Positions 32,885 to 40,618 of a stretch of 64,000 bases of DNA are shown piece by piece. Source of the DNA: Myxococcales bacterium (GTDB lineage: Bacteria; Myxococcota_A; Polyangia; Polyangiales; Polyangiaceae); the NCBI GenBank assembly GCA_016720545.1, contig JADKKK010000003.1, positions 124,001-188,000 of the forward strand, read 5' to 3'. How positions within the stretch are numbered: the first letter of the stretch is position 1; every line of letters begins with the position of its first letter. The notes below the pieces were generated by a model. It was not told the DNA's origin, did not search any database, and saw only the letters and a list, made by a program, of their open reading frames with translations. A program made the translations under genes and the position numbers.

Positions 32885-35182
32885 GTGAATCCTGGACGCC
32901 CCCATAGGCTCTCTGCGGCCGCCGCGACCGCGACGACGGTCGCGCTGGTCGCGCTCGGCGCGCTGGCGGGATGCGTAGAAGAGACCTCGATGCCAGCGCC
33001 TGGCTCCGTGCCGCGCCCGCCGATCGTCGTCCAGGCGAAGACGCTCCCCGGTCCGCCGCCCGCGGAGTGGACGTACTGGGACCCCGTCGAGCCGGCGCTC
33101 CGCGTGGACGTGCCGCGCGTCCCGAGCCTCCCGCTGGTCGCGCCCCAGGTCACCCACGCGCTCGGCGCGCAGGCGCGCTGGGCCGCCCTGCCCGAGTCCG
33201 CGCGGATCGCGTTTCACAAGAACGGCTTCGTCGCCGTGGAGCCGCCCGCGCTGCTCGACGACACCGGGGACGGCCCCACGCTGGCCGACCTCTACGCGAG
33301 CCTCGAGAGGGACAAGGTGCCGGCGCTCCTCACCGCCGACGCGCTGCTCTTTCTCGCGCAGGCCGCGATCGATCGCGCCGTGGCGGACCTCGAGGCGACG
33401 GTGCTCGGGCCCGCCCTCGTGAGGGTGCTCGCGAGCCTCACCGCGGCGCTCGCGGTGGAAGACCGCGCGGTGCGCCGCGACGCCGTGGAGGGCGTCCACC
33501 TCGCGCGGGGCTTCGTGGCCGTCGCCTCGGCGCTCGCGGCGGGCACGCCGCCGCCCGCAGACGCCGCGCCGCTCGTCGAGGCCGAGCTCCGGCTCATCGA
33601 GGCCTCGGCGGGGCGCTCCCAGAGCCCGATGTTCGGGGTCGAGCTCGACTACGCCAGCTTCGCTCCCTCGCACGCCCTGCGCCCCTCGCCGGAGGGCGAC
33701 GCGCGCGCGCGGCTGCGCTTCGCGCAAGCGGCCACCTGGCTGGCGCGAGCCCCGTTCCTGCTCTCGTCGCGGGGTGAGACCGAGGGGAGCCGCATCAACG
33801 TGCAAACTGCACGTGTTCACACGCGGGCGGCGCTGCTGCTCGGCGGTCTGCTCGCGAGGGAGTCGTCGCGCGAGCGCAGCGACGACTACGCGAAGCTCCA
33901 GCGCGTGTTGTCGTTCGTGCTGGGGCCCGCGGACGACCCTTCTCCGGTCGCGCTGCTCGACGTCGCGAAGGCCGCCGGGGAGCCGATGGACCGCACAGCG
34001 TCGCTGGCCGACGTGGCGCGGGTCGATCGCGTGCGGCGCGCCGCGCTCACGCGCTTCGAGCCGGGAGTTTACGACGGCGTCGCGGCGGTGAGGGTGCCCG
34101 AGACCGCGCAAGGGCCTACGTCCGCCGGCGTCGGCCGCGCGGCGCTGGGTGTGCGCTTTCTGGGGGCGAGCGGGCCCGTCGACTCGCAGGCCCTCCAGGG
34201 CCTCGTGTTCCCCTTCGTCGGGCACGCGCTTCGTGAAGCGGGCTCGACTTCCCTCTCCGGGCACCGGGCGTTCGCCACCGCGACCGACGTCGTCGCGTGG
34301 CTGGGCTCGGCCGAGGCGCGCCGTGTGCGACGCGAGTCCGGCGACGACGCGTTCGAGGGGTGGGACACCGCGCGCGAGCGCACCGAGCGGCTCCGGCCCG
34401 CGCCGCTGGCGCCCGCGCGGCACGCGACGCTCCACATGAGCCTGCTCGACGTGCTCTCAACCTACCTCGAGCCCTCGCGGGGCGAGCTCTCGCTCCCGGC
34501 GAGCTTCACCTCAGCTTACGGGCGCCGCAAGGTGGAGGTCGCGGTGTGCGCTTGGGCGCACGAGCGCCACGACGCTCGGCCCTTCGCGCGCGCGCCTGCC
34601 GCCGCCGCCGCCGCCCCGCGCGCACGCCCGAAGCTCGAGGTCCGCGACGCGCCGGTGTACGTCGAGCCTCACCCCGAGGCGCTCGGTCACCTCCTCGCGC
34701 TGCTCCGCCAGGCCGCCCGCGGGCTCGCGGCGCACGGGCTCCCGAAGGGCTCGCGCGGGGAGCTCGCGCTCACCGAGCTCGAGGACCTCGTGGACGCCGC
34801 CTACCAGACCGCGACGCGCGCTACGAACGAACAGCCTCCCACGGTGGAGCTCGCCGCCCGCCTCGCCGGCGTCGCGGGGCGCCTCGAGTGGCTGGAAGAG
34901 GCCGTAGGGCTGCGCACGGGCGGAGTGCTCGCCGTGCACGTCCACGCCGATCCGGTCTCGGGCCGCGCCAGCGTCGCGGGGATCGGCGGCCTCACCGAGA
35001 TCCACGTCGCGCTCCGCGATCCCCGCACCGGCGGCCTCGTCCACGTCATCGGTCCGCGCCTCTCCGCCGTCGACGTCGTCTGGCCGCGGTCGAAGGCGCT
35101 GCACGACGCCGCGCTGAAGGCCGATCTCGGGAAGAGCCCGCTCGCGCCCCCTCCGTTCGTGTCGGCCTATTACACGCGCTGA
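32885..35182 (+). CDS. DUF3160 lipoprotein
   Basis: GTG start; 765 residues. The signal peptide ends at lipobox LGALAGCVEE. The body is mostly helical with the DUF3160 features: FHKNGFVAVEPPALL, LYASLERDKVPALLTADALL, the KLQRVLSFVLGPADD region, and the late GGLTEIHVALRDPRTGGLVH. A low-complexity segment (ARAPAAAAAAPRARPK) divides the last third. DUF3160 proteins are exported and of unknown role. The open frame is intact and of usual length. Confidence 0.82.
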   Translation: MNPGRPHRLSAAAATATTVALVALGALAGCVEETSMPAPGSVPRPPIVVQAKTLPGPPPAEWTYWDPVEPALRVDVPRVPSLPLVAPQVTHALGAQARWAALPESARIAFHKNGFVAVEPPALLDDTGDGPTLADLYASLERDKVPALLTADALLFLAQAAIDRAVADLEATVLGPALVRVLASLTAALAVEDRAVRRDAVEGVHLARGFVAVASALAAGTPPPADAAPLVEAELRLIEASAGRSQSPMFGVELDYASFAPSHALRPSPEGDARARLRFAQAATWLARAPFLLSSRGETEGSRINVQTARVHTRAALLLGGLLARESSRERSDDYAKLQRVLSFVLGPADDPSPVALLDVAKAAGEPMDRTASLADVARVDRVRRAALTRFEPGVYDGVAAVRVPETAQGPTSAGVGRAALGVRFLGASGPVDSQALQGLVFPFVGHALREAGSTSLSGHRAFATATDVVAWLGSAEARRVRRESGDDAFEGWDTARERTERLRPAPLAPARHATLHMSLLDVLSTYLEPSRGELSLPASFTSAYGRRKVEVAVCAWAHERHDARPFARAPAAAAAAPRARPKLEVRDAPVYVEPHPEALGHLLALLRQAARGLAAHGLPKGSRGELALTELEDLVDAAYQTATRATNEQPPTVELAARLAGVAGRLEWLEEAVGLRTGGVLAVHVHADPVSGRASVAGIGGLTEIHVALRDPRTGGLVHVIGPRLSAVDVVWPRSKALHDAALKADLGKSPLAPPPFVSAYYTR

Positions 35183-35193
35183 CCACCACTGCC

Positions 35194-35222
35194 GCTGGCA
35201 TCGATCCCGCTGGCATCGATCC
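35194..35222. repeat. Two copies of a 14-bp direct repeat
   Basis: GCTGGCATCGATCC occurs at 35194-35207 and 35209-35222, in tandem with a one-base spacer, 12 bp after the DUF3160 stop. It contains two ATCGAT sites. No function is apparent. Confidence 0.75.
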
Positions 35223-35310
35223 GCGGAGGTCACGCCTGGCATCCGGCTCCGCGCGGCCCACTGCGTGGCGACGCACTTTTGTCCTTGCGCGAGCGCTCGG
35301 AGAGGCTATC

Positions 35311-35327
35311 AATAGGTCTTACCTATT
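35311..35327. promoter_or_regulatory. Palindrome in the leader of the M23 peptidase gene
   Basis: AATAGGT (35311-35317) and ACCTATT (35321-35327) are perfect inverted repeats around a 3-base loop, ending 20 bp before the ATG at 35348. A possible sigma-70 promoter, TTGCGC (35285) and TATCAA (35308) with 17-bp spacing, would place the palindrome over the -10 box, as expected for a repressor operator. An RNA hairpin is the other reading. Confidence 0.4.
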
Positions 35328-35347
35328 AGCCAGCGAGACCCCCTCCC

Positions 35348-36292
35348 ATGAAGCTCACCCTCCGCGAAGCCTTCGCGCTCGACGACATCCCTCGCAGCCT
35401 CCGCGACACCCTCCTCGTGTTCCGCGGCGACGACAACGTGCTGCCCGCCAAGTGGGGCCTCGCCAGCACGAAGCAGCTGCGGCCGCGGCTCGGGTTCTCG
35501 CTCTGGCGGGGCAAGGCGCTTCACGGTCGCCGGATCCCCCTCATGAACCTCTTCAACCACACGCCCACCCCGGTGGAGGAGGGATGGTCCACGCTGGTCA
35601 CCCAGGTGCGCGACTTCCGCGGCGGCACGAACACCTACGACAGCCACAACGGCACCGACTTCGCGATCCCTCCGGGCACGCCGGTCTGCGCGGCGGCGCC
35701 GGGGCGGATCACCCACGTCATCAACGAGTACAACCGCGGCGGGCTCAAGGTCGTCATCGACCACGGGGGCCACCTGCTCACCTCGAGCAACCACCTCGCG
35801 CGGGCCGAGGTGCGGGTGGGCGACCTCGTCGAGCGCGGACAGGTGGTGGCGCACTCGGGCTACAGCGGCCTCGACGGGCTGCTCACCTTCCCGTTCGGCA
35901 TCCCGCACGTCCACTACAACGTGTGGCTGAACGGCGTCGCCGTCGATCCGTTCGCGAGCGACTCGGAGGTCTCGCTCTGGCGCGACCACAACGCCCCGAC
36001 CCCGCACCGAGCGGCGGACGGCGGCGAGCCGGAGGTCCTCCCGGACACCGACCTCGACCTCGTGGGCATGTCCGACGCGCTCGCCCTATGCAAGGACCGC
36101 CGCGTCCGGGCGGAGCTCGCGGCGATCCGCGATCCGGGGCTGCTCGCCACGCGGCTCGTGTTCCAGCACGTCACCTACCCGCTCCGCTTCAGCGCGGCGC
36201 CGAGGGTCTACCGGAGCGAGCGCCCCCGCGCGCCGCGCCTCGACCTGCCGTTCCGCGCGGAAGACTTCGACGGCGTCGTGCAGCTCGACTGA
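35348..36292 (+). CDS. M23 family metallopeptidase
   Basis: The 314-residue protein contains the LytM/M23 zinc site: H100-x3-D104 in DSHNGTDFAIPPGTPV, His149 in SSNHLARAEV and H187-V-H189 in IPHVHYNVWLNGV. VRVGDLVERGQVVAHSG is the typical strand pair of the fold. No signal peptide or membrane segment is visible, which is odd for a peptidoglycan endopeptidase; the N-terminal 80 residues (MKLTLREAFALDDIPRSLRD) are soluble. It may be exported another way or act on a cytoplasmic substrate. Confidence 0.85.
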   Translation: MKLTLREAFALDDIPRSLRDTLLVFRGDDNVLPAKWGLASTKQLRPRLGFSLWRGKALHGRRIPLMNLFNHTPTPVEEGWSTLVTQVRDFRGGTNTYDSHNGTDFAIPPGTPVCAAAPGRITHVINEYNRGGLKVVIDHGGHLLTSSNHLARAEVRVGDLVERGQVVAHSGYSGLDGLLTFPFGIPHVHYNVWLNGVAVDPFASDSEVSLWRDHNAPTPHRAADGGEPEVLPDTDLDLVGMSDALALCKDRRVRAELAAIRDPGLLATRLVFQHVTYPLRFSAAPRVYRSERPRAPRLDLPFRAEDFDGVVQLD

Positions 36293-36351
36293 CCGGCGCT
36301 GCCGCCCTCCGACATGGGCGCGTCATCACGCGGGCCACTTGACGGCTTAGC

Positions 36352-36380
36352 CTTCACGTAACATCATAAGTTGCATGAAG
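36352..36380. promoter_or_regulatory. Imperfect palindrome over the Rrf2 gene start
   Basis: The 29-bp sequence from CTTCACGTAACAT to AAGTTGCATGAAG is an imperfect inverted repeat (10 of 13 positions pair) that includes the ATG at 36375. A TTGACG hexamer lies at 36339. Rrf2 regulators often repress their own genes from such sites, so autoregulation is a fair guess. Confidence 0.4.
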
Positions 36381-36833
36381 CGGGACGGCCGACTGTCGGG
36401 TGTGCTCCACGTGCTGCTGCACATGGCGCAGAAGGGCGGCACCGTGACGTCCGAGGTCCTCGCTGGGGCGATGGACACGAATCCGGTGGTGCTCCGTCGC
36501 GTGATGGCCGGGCTCCGTGACCGAGGCTACGTCCAGTCGGAGAAGGGACATGGCGGCGGGTGGACCCTGGACTGCGATCTCGCGAAGGTCACCCTGCGCG
36601 ACGTCTACACGGCGCTCGGCTCCCCCTCGCTGCTCGCCATCGGGCACCGCAGGGAGACGCCCGGCTGTATCGTCGAGGAGGCGGTCAACGCGACGCTGCG
36701 CAAGTCGTTCGAGGACGCCGAGTCGCTGCTCCTTTCGCGCCTCGGCGAGGTGACGCTCGCGGCGCTGAGCGACGACGTGCGCCGTCGCCACGCGACTCGC
36801 GGCGGCGCGCGTCACTCGAGGAGGCACCCGTGA
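36375..36833 (+). CDS. Rrf2-family transcriptional regulator
   Basis: The 152-residue protein has the Rrf2 winged helix: HVLLHMAQKGGTVTSEVLAG, TNPVVLRRVMAGLRDRGYVQ and the GHGGGWTLDCDLAKVTLRDV wing-linker. The region where IscR and NsrR carry three cluster cysteines has a single Cys (TPGCIVEEAVN), so an Fe-S cluster is unlikely. It resembles the cluster-free subgroup. Its stop overlaps the GTG of a methyltransferase remnant, which was probably its regulated partner. Confidence 0.88.
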   Translation: MKRDGRLSGVLHVLLHMAQKGGTVTSEVLAGAMDTNPVVLRRVMAGLRDRGYVQSEKGHGGGWTLDCDLAKVTLRDVYTALGSPSLLAIGHRRETPGCIVEEAVNATLRKSFEDAESLLLSRLGEVTLAALSDDVRRRHATRGGARHSRRHP

Positions 36834-36913
36834 CGGAGTTCTGGGAGACCGCGTTCACCAAGATGCAACTGGGGGATGGGGTCTCGAGCCGATGGGAAGA
36901 TAGCTATAGCTAG
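36830..36913 (+). pseudogene. Truncated class I methyltransferase remnant
   Basis: GTG at 36830, overlapping the Rrf2 stop, encodes only 27 residues (VTEFWETAFTKMQLGDG, then unrelated residues and a stop). The first 13 residues resemble the start of a SAM methyltransferase family that often follows Rrf2-type regulators (consensus like TEFWE-x-AF-x3-Q). The rest of the gene, about 180 codons, is missing, and the frame ends inside the last codons of the convergent PEGA-like gene. A deletion joining the two is the simplest explanation. Confidence 0.5.
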
Positions 36914-38169
36914 AACGAGCCGCTCAGCATGAGGCCGTTGGTGGTCCCGAACAGCGGCTGCATCTTCACGCGGTCGCGGAGGGTCGTCGCCTTCGGCAGC
37001 GACGGCTGCGCCCCCCCCTCCGCGCTCGCGGGCTTCGTGAGCAGCAGATACGCCCCGATGCCGCCCGCGGCCAGCGCGCCGACCCCGAAGCCGATGAACA
37101 TGGCGCTCGCCGACCTCGCCGACTTGTCCTTCTCGCAGTAGAAGTTCGTGTCGTTGCCGCTCTTCTGGACCGTGCGCGGCGAACCCGAGAAATCGCACGG
37201 ATCGCCGCTCTGGTAGTCGTTCGCGCTGAGGGCGTTGTCGCGGCCCAATTTGAGCTGCGCGGCGAGGTCGGACTCCTCCCCCTTGAGGCCGAGCCAGCTC
37301 ACACCGGACACGACGCTGACGACCGCGAAGGTGACACCGACGGCGACGAGCCCACCACCGACCACCGTGCGCGTTGGGAACGGCTTGCTGGGCTCGGTCT
37401 TCACGAGATCGACGTCGACCTCGATCACCTCTTCTTGCCCGCTCTGCAGGGTGAGCTGCTTCGTGCGCCGCGCGGCCCCGGGCACCACGATCTCGACGGT
37501 GTGCGCGCCGCTCGTGACGTCGATGGTGGCCGTGCCGTTCTGCACCGGCACGCGACGCGCGCCGTCGATGATGACCTCGCCGCCGCCCGTGCCCGCGCGT
37601 ACGACGACGCGAGCCGCGGACGTGCCGGTGAGCTCCTCGAAGAGGCGACGCGCGAGGCCCGTCAGGCGCGCGTCGTCCTTGTTCTTGAGCTTGTCGGAGT
37701 AGGTCTCACGGATGACGAAGTCCTTCATTCCGCGACGAAAGAGGTGGAGCTCGACGTTCACTTGGCCGCCACCGCCGGCCTTCGCCATGACACCCCACAC
37801 GTACCGGTCGCTCTTCACCGCCTCGGCGATCCTCTGCTGGCACGCCAGGTCGGGCTTCGCCGAGCACTTGAGGGACACCGTGAGCGCCCCGAGCGACGGG
37901 CTGTTCTCGAGCAGCACCCAGCCTGGCGCCTGGCGGGCGCGCTCCTTCAAGGCGTCGGCCAAGGCGTCGGCCTCGTCTTGGGCGTCGTCCGGGTCGATGC
38001 CGAGCACCGCGATGGTCTGTTGGCCCGCGGCTGGAGCGCCCGCTGCCGGCGCAGCCGCGGCCGGAGCCGGAGCGGCCGGCGTGGCCGCGAGCGCCCGGCT
38101 CGGGAGCGCGCCCAGCGAGAGAGCGAGGATCGAGAGCGCCAGCGCGGAGAGGGGGGTTCGAGTTCGCAT
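36910..38169 (-). CDS. PEGA-like exported protein with two C-terminal membrane segments
   Basis: The 419-residue protein has a signal peptide (LALSILALSLGALPSRALA) and an Ala/Pro linker. The next domain senses or sums signals (TIAVLGIDPDDAQDEADALA ... DLACQQRIAEAVKSDRYVWG ... MKDFVIRETYSDKL). A PEGA-type beta domain follows (GGEVIIDGARRVPVQNGTAT ... GAHTVEIVVPGAARRTKQL). Two hydrophobic segments (VVGGGLVAVGVTFAVVSVV and FIGFGVGALAAGGIGAYLLL) flank a Cys-containing loop. This layout is frequent in Myxococcota. No enzyme motif is seen. Confidence 0.75.
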   Translation of the reverse strand: MRTRTPLSALALSILALSLGALPSRALAATPAAPAPAAAAPAAGAPAAGQQTIAVLGIDPDDAQDEADALADALKERARQAPGWVLLENSPSLGALTVSLKCSAKPDLACQQRIAEAVKSDRYVWGVMAKAGGGGQVNVELHLFRRGMKDFVIRETYSDKLKNKDDARLTGLARRLFEELTGTSAARVVVRAGTGGGEVIIDGARRVPVQNGTATIDVTSGAHTVEIVVPGAARRTKQLTLQSGQEEVIEVDVDLVKTEPSKPFPTRTVVGGGLVAVGVTFAVVSVVSGVSWLGLKGEESDLAAQLKLGRDNALSANDYQSGDPCDFSGSPRTVQKSGNDTNFYCEKDKSARSASAMFIGFGVGALAAGGIGAYLLLTKPASAEGGAQPSLPKATTLRDRVKMQPLFGTTNGLMLSGSF

Positions 38170-38249
38170 GCCGGCGGAAGAATACCGTGGGGCTCCGGGC
38201 GCCGTCGACTCTTCTCAACGCTTCCCAACTCCGATAGGCACGGCGGCCC

Positions 38250-38822
38250 ATGCGCATCACAGGAGGCGACCTCCGCTCGCGACGGCTGATCGCGCCCCGT
38301 TCCACGGCGACGCGCCCCACGCAAGACCGGGTGCGGGAGGCTCTGTTCTCGATCCTCACGTCGCGGGGGGTGTTCGAGAGCACCCCGCCGCGGGCCCTCG
38401 ATCTCTACGCGGGGACGGGCGCGCTCGGCCTGGAGGCCCTCTCGCGCGGCGCCGCCCACTGTGTCTTCGTGGAGAAGGCCCGCGACGCCCTGCGCGCCCT
38501 CGACGAGAACATTCGCTCGCTCGGGGTCGCCGACCGCACGACCGTGCTCCGGGTCGCCGTCGACCGCCCCCTCTTCGACGCGCCGCGCCTGGCGGCCGCC
38601 GGGCCGTTCGACCTGGTCTTTCTCGATCCTCCCTACGCCGCGCTCGCCGAGACCCAGGCCCTGCTGCCCGCCCTGGCGGCGCGGCTGGCCCCCGACGCCC
38701 TGGTGGTGCTGGAGCACGCCTCGTCGGACGCGGCCGGCGAAGTACCTGGCTTATCTCTCGAAGATACGCGCATTTACGGTGACACCGCGCTCTCGCTGTT
38801 CGCCGTGAGTGCTCAAACTTGA
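38250..38822 (+). CDS. rsmD: 16S rRNA (guanine(966)-N(2))-methyltransferase
   Basis: The 190-residue protein starts MRITGGDLRSRRLIAPRSTA, then RPTQDRVREALFSILTSRG, both hallmarks of RsmD. Motif I is ALDLYAGTGALGLEALSRGA and the catalytic motif IV is LVFLDPPYAA. It methylates G966 of 16S rRNA in the 30S subunit. It opens a run of same-strand genes up to 41652, although 80 bp separate it from the next. Confidence 0.93.
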   Translation: MRITGGDLRSRRLIAPRSTATRPTQDRVREALFSILTSRGVFESTPPRALDLYAGTGALGLEALSRGAAHCVFVEKARDALRALDENIRSLGVADRTTVLRVAVDRPLFDAPRLAAAGPFDLVFLDPPYAALAETQALLPALAARLAPDALVVLEHASSDAAGEVPGLSLEDTRIYGDTALSLFAVSAQT

Positions 38823-38902
38823 ATGCGTCGACGGCCTGGCCTGTATACTCCTGGCGTTTCGCCCCGTTTCGAGACCCGAGGACCCCGAGGACTTAGAGGA
38901 CC

Positions 38903-39484
38903 ATGAGCACGCCTTCCACGCCGCCGCCGGCGGGACTCCCTTCTGGAAACGGCAAGTACATCGCAGGCGCGGTGCTCATGCTCGTGGCGGTTGGCGCCGT
39001 CATCGGCTGGAAGAAGTGCCAGACGGCCCCCACGCCTCCGCCTCCTCCCGACGCCGCTGTGGCGTTCGTTCCGCCGCCGAGGAACACCGACGACGACATC
39101 CCGCTGCCCGCCGCCGAAGAGGACGCGGGCCCCGACGCCGGCAAGAAGATAAACTACATTTACCTCTCGAACGGCTGCGAGGTGAAGAAGTGCGCGGGCA
39201 CCCAGCACCCCGACATGGCCACGATGCTGGCCTTCCGCGCCAAGGCCGCACACAAGTGCTACGATCAGGCGCTGTCGCAAGACGCGACCCTGAAGGGCGG
39301 CGTCACGATCGCCCTGCGACTCGGCACCAACGGCCTCGCGTGCTCGGCTGCCGTCGCGTCCAACTCGACCGGCAACGCGGGCGTGGCGCAGTGCATCGCC
39401 GCGTCGATGCGCGCGGGCGGCTACCCTGCCCCGAAGGGAGGCTGCGTCGACGTCGCGGTTCCCATCCAGCTGAAGACGAGGTGA
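38903..39484 (+). CDS. Single-pass protein with AgmX/PglI-type C-terminal domain
   Basis: The 193-residue product has a short cytoplasmic N-terminus, one membrane segment (YIAGAVLMLVAVGAVIGWKK, residues 19-38), a Pro/Asp-rich linker and a C-terminal domain. That domain has the pattern CYDQALSQDATLKGGVTIAL, NGLACSAAVASNSTGNAGVA, then QCIAASMRAGGYPAPKGGCV. This is the TonB-like AgmX/PglI C-terminal module known from gliding-related and other proteins of this phylum. It could bridge the inner membrane to an envelope partner. Four cysteines may form two disulfides. The stop overlaps the next GTG. Confidence 0.78.
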   Translation: MSTPSTPPPAGLPSGNGKYIAGAVLMLVAVGAVIGWKKCQTAPTPPPPPDAAVAFVPPPRNTDDDIPLPAAEEDAGPDAGKKINYIYLSNGCEVKKCAGTQHPDMATMLAFRAKAAHKCYDQALSQDATLKGGVTIALRLGTNGLACSAAVASNSTGNAGVAQCIAASMRAGGYPAPKGGCVDVAVPIQLKTR

Positions 39485-39750
39485 GCGGGTCGTGCAGGCG
39501 TGCGGCTCGCCTGGCGGCGGCGGCCTGGCTCGCGGCCGCGGCGTCCGTGCTGGCGCTCGCGTGCGGCGAGACGCGCCGGCCCTTGGGCGACGAGTGCCTG
39601 CGGGACGACGACTGCCTCTCGAGCGTGTGCGCGGGGCGCGTGTGCGCGGCGGCGCCGCCGCTGACGAGCGAGCAGCTGGGCCCCCCCAACCGCAGCGCGC
39701 AGCTCCCCGACTCTTCGCCCGCGCTCCCCGGAGACGCCGGCGGTGGCTGA
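39481..39750 (+). CDS. Small Cys-containing lipoprotein
   Basis: The GTG overlaps the AgmX-domain gene stop; 89 residues. The signal peptide (RLAAAAWLAAAASVLALACG) ends in a lipobox. The mature part has a short motif GDECLRDDDCLSSVCAGRVC, a four-cysteine cluster like the EGF-ish C-x4-C-x4-C-x4-C units of cell-surface proteins in this phylum, and a Pro/Asp tail. No function is known. Its end overlaps the truA start by 8 bases. Confidence 0.65.
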   Translation: MSGSCRRAARLAAAAWLAAAASVLALACGETRRPLGDECLRDDDCLSSVCAGRVCAAAPPLTSEQLGPPNRSAQLPDSSPALPGDAGGG

Positions 39751-40618
39751 GCGCGTGACGACGGCTCCGCGCGAGCCCTCCGATCCCCTTGCCGCCTCCG
39801 CGCCGACCTCGCCCCGCGCCCGGGGCGTGCTGCTCGAGGTCGCCTATCGCGGGACCCGCTACTCGGGCTTCGCCGCGCAGCGCGACGTGCCCACGATCGA
39901 GGGCGAGCTGTCCCGCGCGCTGCGAGTCATCGACCCGACCGCGTCGTCACTTCGCTTCGCGAGCCGCACCGACGCGGGGGTGCACGCCGACGGCAACATC
40001 GTGTCCTTCGACGCAGAGCTCGCGCTCCCGCCGCGAGGCTGGCTCCAGACGCTGAACCGCGAGCTGCCGGACGACATCGCCGTGCGCCGCGTCCGGGCGA
40101 TGCCGCCGGGCTTCAATCCGCGGTTCGCGAGCCGCTCCAAGCGGTACAGATATTCGATATTACTAGATAAAGTGCGCGATCCCGCGTGGGCCGATCGGGC
40201 CTGGCGCGTGGGGTACGAGGTGCGGCTCGACGCCCTCGAGGCGGAGTGCGGGAGCGTGCTCGGCACCCACGACTTCGCCGCCTTTCGCGGCGCGGGGGAT
40301 CTGCGAGAGAACACCGTGCGCACGCTCACGCGGGTCGAGCTCGTGCGCACCGGCGATCCGCGCCTCGTGCAGCTCGTGGTGGAGGGCAGCGCGTTCCTCT
40401 ACAACATGGTGCGCATCGTGGCCGGCTCGCTCGTCGACGTGGGCCGGGCGCACCTCGCGCGCGGAGGTCTCGCGCGCGCCCTGATCACCAAAGACCGCCG
40501 CGACCTCGGCCAGACCGCGCCCGCCCACGGCCTCTGCCTTGAGCATGTAGATTACATTCTTCCGGACGACGTGCCCGCGGCGACCTCCGAGCGAGACATC
40601 ACGCCGTGGCCGAGCTGA
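39743..40618 (+). CDS. truA: tRNA pseudouridine(38-40) synthase
   Basis: GTG start; 291 residues with about 28 extra N-terminal residues before VLLEVAYRGTRYSGFAAQRD. The catalytic Asp77 lies in RFASRTDAGVHADGNIVSFD. Later motifs RYRYSILLD, GTHDFAAFRGAGDLRENTVR and FLYNMVRIVAGSLVDVGRAH are all typical of TruA. It converts U38-U40 in the anticodon arm of many tRNAs. It overlaps the upstream lipoprotein gene and, by 13 bases, the downstream acetyltransferase gene. Confidence 0.94.
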   Translation: MAERVTTAPREPSDPLAASAPTSPRARGVLLEVAYRGTRYSGFAAQRDVPTIEGELSRALRVIDPTASSLRFASRTDAGVHADGNIVSFDAELALPPRGWLQTLNRELPDDIAVRRVRAMPPGFNPRFASRSKRYRYSILLDKVRDPAWADRAWRVGYEVRLDALEAECGSVLGTHDFAAFRGAGDLRENTVRTLTRVELVRTGDPRLVQLVVEGSAFLYNMVRIVAGSLVDVGRAHLARGGLARALITKDRRDLGQTAPAHGLCLEHVDYILPDDVPAATSERDITPWPS

